Source: Cryptomeria japonica (lineage: Eukaryota; Streptophyta; Pinopsida; Cupressales; Cupressaceae). Taken from it: 64,000 nt of DNA. The notes beneath the pieces were generated by a model. The model was not told the DNA's origin and searched no databases. It saw nothing but the letters and a program-made list of their open reading frames with translations. Each line of letters opens with the position of its first letter. The first letter of the stretch is position 1. The position numbers were made by a program, and so were the translations under genes. The stretch is taken from NCBI RefSeq assembly GCF_030272615.1, contig NC_081412.1, positions 473,478,157 to 473,542,156 on the forward strand. The letters are read 5' to 3'. This document shows positions 36,098 to 47,097 of this stretch, piece by piece.

Positions 36098-37257
36098 ATC
36101 CTTTCTGATTATTCATAGTTAGATCTGAAAATTGGATTCCTTGATTACATTTCCATGTTTGATCTTTTGCAAAATTTTAGAGGTTAATTGCATAAAAACC
36201 CTAAATTTTCTTTTTAAGTAATTAAACTTGTGAAATGTTTAATTGTTAATGCTTGTTTCAGATCTAGCCTTCTATTACAAATTATCAATTCATATTTGTG
36301 CATTAATTTTGAAAATTAAGTGGTTAAGTGTCAAAACCCTAATTTTTGAAACCCTCTTGATTCAACCTTTGTCCGACAATTTCACTGATCAAAACATCTC
36401 CAAATCGGCTGTAACTTTGGATTCCGCAATAAAATCACAATATCTTTCATCCCTGAAAATTTGGAAAAAAGTTGCAAGGACCGTGTGCACCCCGAGCGCC
36501 ATCGTCCTCGATATTTTTTCCGAAATTTCGGGAGCTAGATCTTATTGTATTTTTCTGCTAAAATCCAAAATTTTGGCTGATTTTATCAATTTTAACACCT
36601 TCAAAATTACAGTCAAAGTTGGTCTAGCGATTGCTTGGATTGAGGCTTCTAATCATTCAAAAATTGTTGAAATTGAAATTTGTGTCAAAATTGTGTTTCT
36701 TACAGTCCTAAATCTGAAAAGTGTGTTATCATTCATTCGAAATTTCAGTGATTTATCCAAATTTTTGCAATTTGTGACTTTTGAAATTAAGTGCTTAATT
36801 ACAACAACTTTGATTTCCGCTTTCAAAATTGAATTTTGCATGAAATTGAGTCAACTTTCAAATTTCAAAACTTGCATTGCTTTTGGTATTCCCTCTAAAA
36901 TCATAAAATTCAAAATTTCAGGTTCCCTCTCTTTTTCAAAATTCAAATTTTGCATTTTTCGACAATCTTGGTAGGGTTCAATTTTGAGATTGCAACGTTA
37001 ATTTGGCCTATCTACAGATCGCAAAATCACTCAATTTTTTCAGGTTAGCTGTAAAATCATCATAACTTTCATCCCTGCAAATTTTGAAAAAAGTTGCGAG
37101 GACCGTGTGCACCCCGAGCGCCACGGTCCCGGACATTTTTTCCGAAATTTCGGGAGATTGTCCTGATTGTATTTAATAGCTTAAATCTAGAAGATTGGCT
37201 GGTTTTACTAAAATTTGCTACCTCTAAAATTCAAAATCTTCTCTCTCTCTTTAGTGC
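36098..37257 (+). other. Gypsy leader with internal repeat and hairpins
   Basis: The 1.2-kb leader precedes gag. Two diverged copies of a roughly 190-base unit lie at about 36407-36610 and 37043-37232. Each contains a GC-rich GGACCGTGTGCACCCCGAGCGC core. The second is a near-perfect hairpin (arms GGACCGTG at 37100-37107 and CACGGTCC at 37122-37129, 14-base loop). The first (36478-36507) pairs at 6 of 8 positions. A 243-codon frame at 36243-36974 spans the first unit but looks like a low-stop AT-rich leader; I do not call it a gene. Confidence 0.7.
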
Positions 37258-39264
37258 ATGAGTTTTACAACAATAAGCCCTACTTACACAATTCCCGTTA
37301 GACGAAGCCTTAGAATTAAGTCCTTCCAAGGTTTAATTACTGAGGAGATGGAACCTAATTTGAATGGTCTTTTTAACGAGGACATGGGTAATTCCTCTAA
37401 TCCTCTTAATGATGAAGAAGCTCTCCATGAGGTTTCTGTAGAACAACTTTCAAAATTGGATAACCAATTTGATGATTTTCGACAATGGATGTCTCAAGAA
37501 TACCCTGATAGTCAAGCTCTTCCTTTAATTGAGGGTCTAAAACATATGCTTCAAAGTGATAAGAATGGAATTGATATTTTGCGTGGTATTGCACACATTG
37601 TGGATTCAAATGTGATGCCTATGAAGAGTTGTTCTGAAACCTTAGGTTATACACAACCTCCTACTCAAGACAATCATTCTATTCCTTTGACGACTCCTAT
37701 TGCTAGTATACCTACTTTTACATCAAACATAATGACTACTTCAATACAAGACATTCCGCCTATGATCACCAGTCATGGGGGCAATCCCTCTTCTTCAATT
37801 AACCCTCTTCCTTCATTCAATCCAACTTCTTCATTCATTCCTTCAATGAGTGTTCCTATTATATCACCACAAATGAACATGACGCAAGGGGGCAATTCAT
37901 TTAACCATTCCATTCCTCCTTGTAGTGTTCCTCCTGTCCAATCATCTCCTATGACTAACTATCATAGTGTCCCACCACCTTACTCTCTACCTTCTTTCAA
38001 TAACATAACACCTCCATCACAATCTAACATGTCTAATATGAACTCTTCGACTGAAGCGACCATTAACAATCTTGCACAAACTGTCTCTTCTTTACAGCAA
38101 CAAATTGCCTCTATGAATCAATCTAAGTTTAGTGTGCCCACATTTGATGTTGCGAGTCCACTCTCTTATGACATTGTTCGAGCTATTCCCCCTAAACATG
38201 TTGAAATTCCGCATTTGGAGCTTTATAATGGTAAGGGTGATCCTCTAACACATGTTAAGACCTTTCAAACAATATGTACTGATTTTTCTTATGACCAAAG
38301 GTTGCTTGCAAAACTGTTTACTAGAACATTAAGAGACAAAGCCCTACAATGGTATTGCTCATTGCCTTCCTATTCTATTACTTCTTTCGAACAACTTGCA
38401 AATGCTTTCATTCAACAATTTCAAAACAATATAAGTCCTAAAGTTACTTTGATTGATTTAATGCATTGTAAACAAGGTGTTAAAGAAAAAGTGACTGATT
38501 TCATTGGTAGATATAAGCATTTGTATGCTCAAATTTCCTTTCCAGTGCCTGACAATGATATTCAAAGAATATTTATTTCTAATTTACAAAAAGACATTAG
38601 AGAAAAACTCCTGTTTTCTGAGTTTACTTCTTTCCAACAGTTGTACGCAACTCTTCATAATTATCAACTGACTGTGAGTCAAATGGAACAATCACATCCT
38701 ATGGCTCTGAGTGATAAGGGTGATAGTTGTCAACAACCATTTGGGAAGTTTAAACCGAACAGAGAGGCCATTAAATTCAATGAAAACATCATCAACAACA
38801 ATGTGAATGCAGCATCAGGTATGTCTCCTATTTCTAAGTTTTTCAGGAAAGAAAGAAAGTTTACTCCTTTGAATGAATCATTGCATAGTATTATGAATAA
38901 GTTATTGGAACAAAATGTGTTTACTCTTCCTCCTATAAGGCAAATTGATCCTGCAAAGATTACTTCACCCTATTTTGATAACAAATCTTTTTGTCAATTT
39001 CATCGTCAACCTGGGTATGATACTGAAAAATGTTTTGCTTTAAAGGGTAAAATTCAAGATTTGATTGATAATAATACTATCTCTGTTTCTGGAGTGAATG
39101 ATAAAGGCAATACATCTGTAGCTCCTCCCAACCAAAATCTTCAGATTTTCACTGATCCATTGCCTTCTCATACCTCTAATGTGATTGATACTACCGATTC
39201 CTCTGTCTCACCTGATGATCTTGTGTCTATGACTCCGAATGTGATTAACTTTGTGGAGCAATAG
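37258..39264 (+). CDS. gag: Gag polyprotein of the Gypsy element
   Basis: This 668-codon open frame encodes the capsid. The N-terminal 300 residues are acidic and then Ser/Pro/Asn-rich and low in structure. The Retrotrans_gag domain occupies about residues 310-480, with the motifs LELYNGKGDPLTHVKTFQ, KLFTRTLRDKALQWYCSLP, FEQLANAFIQQF and FIGRYKHLYAQI. A knuckle-like CQFHRQPGYDTEKC at about 577-590 matches the CxFHxxxGHxTxxC form of plant Gypsy gags. The ATG at 37258 follows the hairpin leader and is the first long-frame start. The frame ends at TAG 39262-39264, with the protease-like sequence in the same frame beyond. Neither suppression of that stop nor a mutation can be told apart from sequence alone. 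Confidence 0.92.
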   Translation: MSFTTISPTYTIPVRRSLRIKSFQGLITEEMEPNLNGLFNEDMGNSSNPLNDEEALHEVSVEQLSKLDNQFDDFRQWMSQEYPDSQALPLIEGLKHMLQSDKNGIDILRGIAHIVDSNVMPMKSCSETLGYTQPPTQDNHSIPLTTPIASIPTFTSNIMTTSIQDIPPMITSHGGNPSSSINPLPSFNPTSSFIPSMSVPIISPQMNMTQGGNSFNHSIPPCSVPPVQSSPMTNYHSVPPPYSLPSFNNITPPSQSNMSNMNSSTEATINNLAQTVSSLQQQIASMNQSKFSVPTFDVASPLSYDIVRAIPPKHVEIPHLELYNGKGDPLTHVKTFQTICTDFSYDQRLLAKLFTRTLRDKALQWYCSLPSYSITSFEQLANAFIQQFQNNISPKVTLIDLMHCKQGVKEKVTDFIGRYKHLYAQISFPVPDNDIQRIFISNLQKDIREKLLFSEFTSFQQLYATLHNYQLTVSQMEQSHPMALSDKGDSCQQPFGKFKPNREAIKFNENIINNNVNAASGMSPISKFFRKERKFTPLNESLHSIMNKLLEQNVFTLPPIRQIDPAKITSPYFDNKSFCQFHRQPGYDTEKCFALKGKIQDLIDNNTISVSGVNDKGNTSVAPPNQNLQIFTDPLPSHTSNVIDTTDSSVSPDDLVSMTPNVINFVEQ

Positions 39265-40209
39265 AAAATCCCTAAAGAACCTTCCATCACATTTGATTCT
39301 AGTGAAACTATCAGGGCACCTGATGGTCCTTTATATATAGTTGCAAAAGTCAAGAATACACCTTTTCGTGGAGTGCTTATTGATCCTTCTTGTATGGTTA
39401 ATGTCATTACTGAAGAACTTCTTTTTACTTTGCAATTGAATCAAGTGATCTATGATGAAACAAATGTGGTTGTGAAACTATTTGATGCATTTTCTTCTCC
39501 TGCAATTGGTTCTATTACATTACCTATTGAGGTCCATAACAAATCCCTTGATGTGGACTTTTCTATTATTCCATCATCCAAACAATTTTGTGTGAAGCTA
39601 GGCTATCCTTGGCTATCTTCCATGAAAGCTATTGCTTCTCCTATTCACAAGTGTTTGAAATTTCCCCATAATGGTGAAGTTGTTACTGTCAATCATAGTC
39701 TCTTTAAACCAGCTGAAAGAACTTCTAGTGTTCCTATTGATTACTTTTGGCCTAAACAATTCCAATCTCTTCCTCCGCGAAGTGATCATCTTTTCAAATC
39801 TTATCAAAAGTGGAAAAAAGATATGATCCTTTCTCTAAGTGAACCTAGAACACCCAAACTTGACATTCCTATCATTCTTGAGAAGGAAGTTCTTCCTTTG
39901 AAAGATAAAACTAATGTCTTTCCTCAAGAAGATTCCCAACCTATTCCTATGGATGTGACTATGCCTATATCTAATAAACCTCCTAAGAGTAGACCTATAC
40001 CTCCTTGTCATGATGGACTTGGTCTCCTTCCTAAACCAAATATTCCTCCCTTATATGGAGCAGTTCCTCCTCCTTCCTCTTATGGAGAGAAGAGACCTTC
40101 CTCTTCTCCTATTATTCAACCTAAGAGACCACAACCTAAACACCCAAGTGATAAGGATGAGAACATTCCTCCTCCTCAATCTTCTCAACTTCCTACTAAG
40201 ACTAGATGA
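39265..40209 (+). CDS. Protease-like region, in frame with gag after TAG
   Basis: The frame continues without a shift for 314 codons to TGA at 40207-40209. Its first third resembles a retropepsin: VKNTPFRGVLIDPSCMVNVI is where D(T/S)G-x-x-x-N-I is expected, and LGYPWLSSMKAIAS matches the LGxPWL...AxxS motif near the domain end. The catalytic Asp is present but the following residues read DPS, so activity is doubtful. From about 39840 the product is Pro/Ser/Lys-rich. The first internal ATG is at 39373. Without readthrough of TAG 39262 the region would need its own start, so it may be a mutated part of a former gag-pro polyprotein. Confidence 0.72.
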   Translation, partial: KIPKEPSITFDSSETIRAPDGPLYIVAKVKNTPFRGVLIDPSCMVNVITEELLFTLQLNQVIYDETNVVVKLFDAFSSPAIGSITLPIEVHNKSLDVDFSIIPSSKQFCVKLGYPWLSSMKAIASPIHKCLKFPHNGEVVTVNHSLFKPAERTSSVPIDYFWPKQFQSLPPRSDHLFKSYQKWKKDMILSLSEPRTPKLDIPIILEKEVLPLKDKTNVFPQEDSQPIPMDVTMPISNKPPKSRPIPPCHDGLGLLPKPNIPPLYGAVPPPSSYGEKRPSSSPIIQPKRPQPKHPSDKDENIPPPQSSQLPTKTR

Positions 40210-40257
40210 AATCGTTCTGCACGTGAACGTCGACGAAAGCATCGTCTTAGAGCTTAG

Positions 40258-40701
40258 GCAGCTGCTTCTCAAACTATGCAATCCCCAAGAACACCTTCAG
40301 CCAGTATTATTCCATTTTCTCCTCAGCCAAAAATTGAGCCAAAATCTCCTAAACATAAGATGCATGATGGTCTTGATCCTATGCGAGTTAAAGATCCTAT
40401 TTTTATAAATCTTGATGATGATATAGATGAAAATGTTATTCATGATGAAAATGCTACTTCTCCTGTTCATTCTGATAGTGAATATGAACTTGTTGATATT
40501 GATAACCATTTATCTAATGAATTTTCTAAAGCACTTATCCTAGCTCCTAGACAAGAACGTGGCTCGAAACATGAACATAGCCCTTGTTTGGATCTTGTGA
40601 TAGCTCCATCTGCTGTGTTGGATGTTCCTCCTCTAGCGTGTTTCCTGCCTTCCCGAAATATTGATCAGCAAGATCGTGGGGTAGATGACGTGCTAGACTA
40701 G
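40258..40701 (+). CDS. Acidic C-terminal segment, same frame after two more stops
   Basis: Past TGA 40207-40209 the frame encodes a short basic patch (SARERRRKHRLRA), then TAG at 40255-40257, then about 148 codons ending at TAG 40699-40701. The product is Asp-rich (INLDDDIDENVIHDENA) with a Ser/Pro lead-in and no enzymatic motif. In an autonomous relative RT would normally follow. Its absence here defines the element as non-autonomous. The stops are single codons in an otherwise continuous frame, which suggests degeneration of a longer polyprotein. Confidence 0.55.
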   Translation, partial: AAASQTMQSPRTPSASIIPFSPQPKIEPKSPKHKMHDGLDPMRVKDPIFINLDDDIDENVIHDENATSPVHSDSEYELVDIDNHLSNEFSKALILAPRQERGSKHEHSPCLDLVIAPSAVLDVPPLACFLPSRNIDQQDRGVDDVLD

Positions 40702-41423
40702 TTCATTAGCATAGCAGACTCTCTCCTCCTCTCTTTTGTTACTTCTTCTATGTGTTATTCTCATTCTTCTATTTGTTGTCCTTAGTGTTGTCTACTTGAG
40801 GATGATGCAAAGTATTGAGATCTCTTTTGGTCTCTCTCATGTTGACTCAAAAGACACATGTGTTCCCTTCTTCTAGGTGACCTTCCTTGATTGGGGAATG
40901 AAGAACAACTATGCATATATACATATGATATACATGAATAATCATACAACATACTGACCCCAAGGAAAGTGAAGTCACCTTGTGCTTTGTGTTTTGTGCC
41001 TATTATCCTTGGGCTTATCTCACACTTGGGGGCTAAATCCTTGTGATAACGTGCTCCTTTCTCATTTCTTATATGTATCACTACCTTAAAGCAATCACCC
41101 CCGGTGAGGCGTGTGTGATCGCTTTAACGTAGGGGGGCATACATCCCGTTCATATCTTTTCAAGATACTTGAAAATTTCTTGACAAATTTAGCTTTTCCT
41201 TGAAAATTTTTGATATCTTTCTTGCATGACTCATAGTGAGGGAACCTTACTACTGACAGTCATGGTTCTCCCTCGTGATCTTTTCTTTTACTTTGTCAAT
41301 CGAAGTCGTAAGTTCCTTAGTCCACTGGGGGCTTGGTGTATCTTGCCTCCTTGACGTGGTGAAAGTTTTTCAATGTTGTTTAATTGTACTTTACCGGAAG
41401 TATTGGCGTACGCTTATACTCCC
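40702..41423 (+). other. Gypsy 3' untranslated region
   Basis: This is non-coding, with TTGGGGGCTAAAT at about 41026 echoing the polypurine tract at 41424-41441. No RT, RNase H or integrase motif is present on either strand. Confidence 0.7.
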
Positions 41424-41441
41424 GCTAAAGTGGGGGCTAAA
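41424..41441 (+). other. Gypsy polypurine tract
   Basis: CTAAAGTGGGGGCTAAA lies immediately before the 3' LTR start at 41442. Confidence 0.85.
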
Positions 41442-42695
41442 TGTAGCGTCCTAAAATTGTGACACTTGCAATTTTGACTGCATTTGGGTCTTCACGATGG
41501 CAATGCAACACGCAACCGGAATGGAGACCCCGAAACTTGTTCATGACATCAAAAACTGCATTTTTCCAGCACCCTGCTTGATCCCTCCTTGCACCCTGCT
41601 ATCCCGGGAGGTGGGACCAGAGAGCCCAGCGTCTTGGTCCTTCAGGACTAGGGTGCCCAGCACCCTAGTCCCCCAGGACCATGGCGCCCAGTGCCCTATT
41701 TTGGGCCCGGTCTCCTATGGGACTTCGGGCCTTTTTGTTTGCAAATTGGAAAATAACATTTCCTGGTCGGCCTAAGGTCGGGAAAATCAGTCTATCAACC
41801 CTAATTGGCAAGTATATAAACTACATTTCCTCTCCCATTTTAGGGAGGAAGGACATATGTGTACAAGACGTTGAAACGATATTCAAACATTCAAGCATTC
41901 AAGCATTCCTTCAAGCAATTGATCATTCTAAGTCTCCATTCAAGGCTAGGTGTTGCATTCAAGACAAGGATTCAACCATTGAAGAGGAGATCACATACTA
42001 CAACATACAACATACAACATACAGCAACATCTATACCTTCGCATATAAGGATACAAACATCCTTACAACAAGGTACTAGTACTTGTTTTACATTACAGTC
42101 ATTTACATTTACAACATTTCTCACTTCTTGGTTAATTCCAAAATCGGGGTTTGACCTAAGGGCAAACCCCTAATCCCTAACCCCCCAATCGTCTTCGATT
42201 TTCTATGTGTAGGTTGCAGGTACGCAGCTGAAATTGAAGATCTAGAATCCTTGTGCAGAGACGAACAGATCCCCCTTCGTTTTGCGGATTTTTCGGAGGA
42301 CCGTGTGCACGTCGGGCGCCATCGTCCCATCAACTTTTGCTCAAATTTGTAGGATAGCGCCGTCTCGACATTTTACTGCTAATTCCAGGTCCGCAGCTTC
42401 ATATCATATCCCTATCTCTATTTATAAGTAAATCTTTCTTGCTTCTACATGCATTCCTAGTTCAATCTTTCTATCTACATTCTTTACAAAAGAGGGTATC
42501 CTTGCTATCACAACCCTTGAAACTCATATAGAATCCAATCTTGCATTGCGTGGGATTGGATCTTGTGGGTTTCAACCCATCTTTTGAATGTAAAGTCCCT
42601 CCTAAGTGAAAACCATCAACCCTAGTGACTCTCCCTTCTCTCTCCTCGGAGTTGGGGAGGGGAGAACGACTAGGGTTCGATTTTTCCGCTTTACA
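41442..42695 (+). repeat. Gypsy 3' LTR
   Basis: It begins TGTAGCGTCC and ends CCGCTTTACA and is collinear with 34810-36075. The GC-rich tandem array is shorter by about a dozen bases. The GGACCGTG motif is at 42298-42327. Confidence 0.95.
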
Positions 42696-42700
42696 CCTCC
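42696..42700. repeat. Target-site duplication CCTCC (right)
   Basis: It is identical to 34805-34809. Confidence 0.92.
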
Positions 42701-43835
42701 ATTAGCCCATCACCCCTCAAGGTGTATGCCAATTCTGATCTTTCTAGCATTTACATCCCCTCAATCCCAATTCTTCCAATACCCTATCCTTTATCCAACA
42801 CCTCTTTTCCATCCTATCCAATCCTTGGCCTAAATCCTTAGTTCCATCTCATTTTCATGTCATTATCCTACCAACATATTTGAGCATAAATTTAATAGTC
42901 ATGTTCCATTCATCAAGGATACTAACTAAACAATGAGATGCTTGAGTCCTCCTTCCATCCCCTATCATGTGTCCATTTTATGCTAAAAAGTCAAAAATAA
43001 AAATAAAAAAGGAAAAAAGTGAAAAAATGAAAAATGTGAAAAATAGTAAAGAAAAATAATTCATCCACTGGTGAAAACCTAGTAAACAAGCACCTTGGAA
43101 AAGTACCATGATGAAAACCTAGCAAACATGCGTCATGTATAATCCATAAACATTTTGCATACCATACTTGGGGGCAGGTTTCATTTATACTATCCTATCA
43201 TATCCTATTGGCTTTCACTATCCTATCACCCTTCATTATCATATTGACCTTCATTATCTTTTCACCCTTCATTATCCTATCATACCCTGTCATACTCCTC
43301 CATTAGCCTATCATCCCTCATGTCCATATTTCATTTTCCACCTTTGATCTTGACAAGGATGAGTATCTTCATGAGCGTCATGCTTCCTATTCCCGACTTT
43401 TAGTGTATCACAACTTTTGGTCTTTATCCATTTGCTTATTACATCCTTTTATCCATATTCCTTGGCTTATTGCAACGTTCTGTCACTATCCCTTATCTTA
43501 TCAAAACCTTCAGTTCATATCCCTTATCGATTTTTGATCTTTCCTGTCCTATCCACATCCTATCACCATGCATACACTCCTTTCAGTCGCTTGATCTTGA
43601 TCTGATATAAGCACATAAAAATGCAAACTTAGCTTCAAAATCCTCTTGACATGTCCCTCATGCCATTGCTTTACATTGTCATATCGAGTCTCTTGTCCCA
43701 TTGTGCAATAGCCCTTGAAAATTGCATCTGTGTTGTCTCCATAGTAAATGGCCTCTATCTTCCCTCTATCCACTAACATTTCAACAAGCCTATTTATCCA
43801 TCTATTATATTCATTGCCTTGCTAGACAGTGGAGG
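42701..43835. other. Old repeat DNA, right flank of the Gypsy insertion
   Basis: This block is AT-rich with CTATC/TTATC-rich pyrimidine stretches, the phrase GGTGAAAACCTAG twice (about 43070 and 43110) and CTTGGGGGCAGGTTT at about 43167. These resemble the non-coding 3' region of large plant Gypsy elements. No gene is supported. Confidence 0.45.
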
Positions 43836-44095
43836 AAAAAATCCCAAAAAATCAAATAATGTCCTGAAAAAGTTCAAAAAAATCAAATAATGAACAAAAA
43901 ATTCAAAAAAATTAAATAATGTCTTGAAAAATTCAAGAAAATTAAATAATGTCCAAAAACATTCAAAAAAATCAAATAATGTCCTGAAAAAAATTCAAAA
44001 AAATCAAATAATGTCTTGAAAAAATTCAAAAAAATCAAATAGTGTCCTTGAAAAATCCCAAAAAATAAAATAATATCCTGAAAAATTACAAATTT
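43836..44095. repeat. Tandem array, about 30-37-base unit
   Basis: About eight imperfect copies of AAAATTCAAAAAAATCAAATAATGTC(C/T)TG occur. Read on the minus strand the unit gives a repeating HYLIFLNF peptide inside a 114-codon frame, which is a repeat artefact. Confidence 0.88.
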
Positions 44096-45415
44096 TTTTT
44101 TTTCTTCATAAACCCTAAAAATTGGAAAACATTGAAACCCAAAAATAATTGTGTTTGTTTCATTTCGATAATAAACTGTCCCTTTTGTACATAGACATAC
44201 ATTTGAGTAGACATCAAACAGAAACATGATAAATATTGCACTTAAACAAAATCACATATCAAGAGATGAACTGTTCAATCAACCAAGCATTCAAAATAAT
44301 CTAAGTTGTCATATCAATCGAATAACATCAACATTATCATCGGTCCTTTGTCAACATTATCATGGTCTTATACGGGGTATTGCATTCCCTGAAACTAGAC
44401 ATCATGATCGTCCTTCTATCACAACACTACCACTTTGGCAACAAAGATCAGAATGTCTATTTTGACTTGTTTGAATTGGTAAGTTTTATCTTTTATTGAT
44501 TTATCTTGGATCATGTTCCTATGTTGCTCAATGATGTCACTGAGTGATTTAGAGTGGTCGGGATGGTTCATTATCATTTTTCGTTTCTGTTTGTTGTTTG
44601 CAGAGTGTTTTGTACCATTCTGGGGCATGTATGTCTTAGGATGTTGTGACTCATTCCTTATCTGCAATGTGTGTTTTATGCAAAGGGATTGCATTATCGC
44701 CCTGGCCTTCATTGCCATGGTGTGCCACATCCATTTTTCCATATCAAATAAAGGTTTTCACCAACTACTATGCATTAGTGAAAGCAAGTTCTTCTTCACC
44801 TCTAACTCTTCTTTTCTTAATATCCCCTTACTAGCATTTCTTCTATCAGTCATGTCAATCGATTTGGTCTAGTACTCTGAGTCACCAAAAATATTTGCAT
44901 CCTGCATTCATTTGTTAGTACATTTGCATATCATAATCCTTTATTGCACCACAAAATCACTAAAATAAAGCATTTTGCATAACATTATTTATTGCATATC
45001 ATATAAGAGCAAAAATACAAAAACAAGTGCATTGTTAGTTCATTGCATCGCATGAAATGTACATAAAGCATCCATACATGGCATCATATAGACAATAAAT
45101 TCACACCATAACATAGTTGCAGATCATATATATCATCAAAAGTGTTAGAGTATAAAACTAGACTGTCTGAGTTTGGTATGGCTCGCAAGCTGAGCACAAA
45201 TCCAAGTATGTCTAAATCATACTAAGTAACTATGTCCCTATCATTGTGCGGTCCCTCTGTCCTCGTCATGTTTGTCTTGTCTTAAGGATGGATCTCCTCT
45301 TATCCATGGTCCATGGTTTGGCGTATCTGTCCAACAATGGGGCATTACTTTGTTATTTTTTAGGGTTTCATCCTAAGGGCTGTATTTACTTGTTTCACAT
45401 ACAAATTGGGTGCAT
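44096..45415. other. Unassigned repeat-derived DNA
   Basis: Short frames of 60-119 codons (for example 44513-44872) show no recognisable domain. The block ends where the right segmental copy begins. Confidence 0.45.
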
Positions 45416-45850
45416 TCATGTCTTATTTTATCCCCTTTAGGTCTCCTTTTCCCTAAGATTCCTTTGGTTTCATCGACAAGTTTTTCCTCTTGTGTGACTC
45501 GCTCAAAACCTATCTTTAGGCACTTCTGCACTTGTGTAGCCTCAACCTACACTTGTGCCTCATGGACCTGTGCTTGTGCATAACACACAAGTGTGGATCC
45601 ATCTCTCACAAGTGCGGATTCATCCTACATAGGCACAATTCTTCTGTCTATGCTTCGAAACATCCCTTGCAATGTCATAAAAGTGCCTACTATTGACCAA
45701 AAGTAAAACATGGGTTTTTCAGGCCCTTCCCCATCCTCTTCTATTATCTGATCATCTATAGGTATGTGCACATTTCCCAAGGTAGTCCTCCATTGGAATG
45801 ATTGCCATCTTTCTACAATATCTTTTGTAATGCTTGTATCTTGCACATCC
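45416..45850 (-). pseudogene. Degenerate coding-like stretch (right copy)
   Basis: This is the counterpart of 1-440. On the minus strand it opens with QDTSITKDIVERWQSFQWR and runs through GPEKPMFYFWSIVGTF to a stop after RRIVPM. It then continues as DESALVRDGSTLVCYAQA and FERVTQEEKLVDETKG. It is probably a retroelement protein of unknown identity. Confidence 0.35.
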
Positions 45851-46475
45851 GATCTCCAATTTGTTTTCCATTTGCACCAGCGGCTTTGTCTTGTCGTTGT
45901 CGATCAATTGGCATCTTTTCTAGATTTTTTTGGACAATTCCTTGAGGGGGTATATATCATACATATATCCTTGTCATCCTCTAGGGCATATATCTTATTT
46001 GTTCTTTGAAACAACGCTCAAAATTGTATTGTCTCAAAGAGGGGAAAAACGGAGGCATCTGAAAATGGTCAACACTTGCGGCACTATAATTTAACATATC
46101 CGCGTTACCTTCTTTAGAGTTTTGCACATCTTATTAGCATTTCTTCTATGGCACACACTTGATCTTTATCATTTGTTGACATCTTTGTCATTCTTTTGTG
46201 CTTCTGTCCTCTTCAATTATCTTTTCTTCATTTATCAATTAGGTCTTATCAATATCATTTTCAAATTGCAATCTTTGGTCGTAATCAATTTGTCATATCA
46301 ATTGGATATCATCAATCCTAATTAGTGTAAAATTATGGATTTGTTATCAATATTTATCATTGTCAATAATCTTGTCATGTTAATTGGACATCGTCAACCC
46401 TTATTGGTGTCAAATTAGGGTTTTGTCCTTGATGCTTGTCATCTTCAGGACACCACAATCTCTGGAATTAAATCT

Positions 46476-46488
46476 CTCTTTGATACCA
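46476..46488 (-). other. Primer-binding site, right copy
   Basis: It is the same TGGTATCAAAGAG motif as at 2890-2902. The gag that should follow on the minus strand is deleted here, the junction being at 46446/46447. Confidence 0.5.
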
Positions 46489-47097
46489 CTTGGTGCAGTC
46501 ATTGGTTAGGAGGGACCTCAAAGAGATCAATCTAGACTAGGAAGCAAGAGTAAACACAACTTAAACAATAGGATATGATAGAGATAATGTAGAACAGAAT
46601 GTATTAGATCATGAGAACTGATTACAAGCAATCGATAACATCCGAGTTAAAAGATTTGGCTCACTGGCCTACTACATACATGCTCAATTATAGAATAGGT
46701 CAACTTTGGACCTCTAAATCTAAGATATATTCTCTATGTTCTATCTGACTTCCCCTCTCCACTGCTATTCTAATGCTCAATTACAACGATTTATATGATC
46801 CAAGATCTAGTCGGCCCAAAAGGGAACAAATGCCAAAGAACAAGATCAAACGTGTAAAACCAACAGGTCGACCTCCGCCAAAAATATTCTTCCAAAAAAT
46901 CCAAAGGATGAAGTGCAGATTAGATGGAAGGTCAACCACATGCCAAGGAACATCAGAATCAACAAACTGGGCTCCACAAGATACATAAAGGATTTGGTAG
47001 ATTAACTAATGCAAATAGGTCCAAGCAGTTCCAGTGCTAGAAAACTATCTTGAAATCTAGAATCTTATAGGGCGATAAATAAAACTAAAGGCAATTC

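Larger units (their letters stand above)
34810..42695 (+). mobile_element. Complete Gypsy-type element with gag and protease only
   Basis: The element has direct LTRs (34810-36075 and 41442-42695), a primer-binding site after the first LTR, a polypurine tract before the second, and a perfect CCTCC target duplication. The internal 5366 bases hold a 1.2-kb leader, then one continuous frame (37258-40701) broken only by three stops, coding for gag, a protease-like domain and an acidic tail. There is no RT, RNase H or integrase on either strand between 40701 and the second LTR. The structural proteins could be self-encoded while the enzymes come from a relative, resembling the TR-GAG class. LTRs differ at roughly 3 percent by eye. 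Confidence 0.92.

Noticed and set aside
36243-36974. 243-codon frame in the Gypsy leader
   Set aside because: It spans a duplicated, AT-rich leader with hairpins. Its composition is Ile/Phe/Lys-rich and no domain is visible, so it was not called as a gene.
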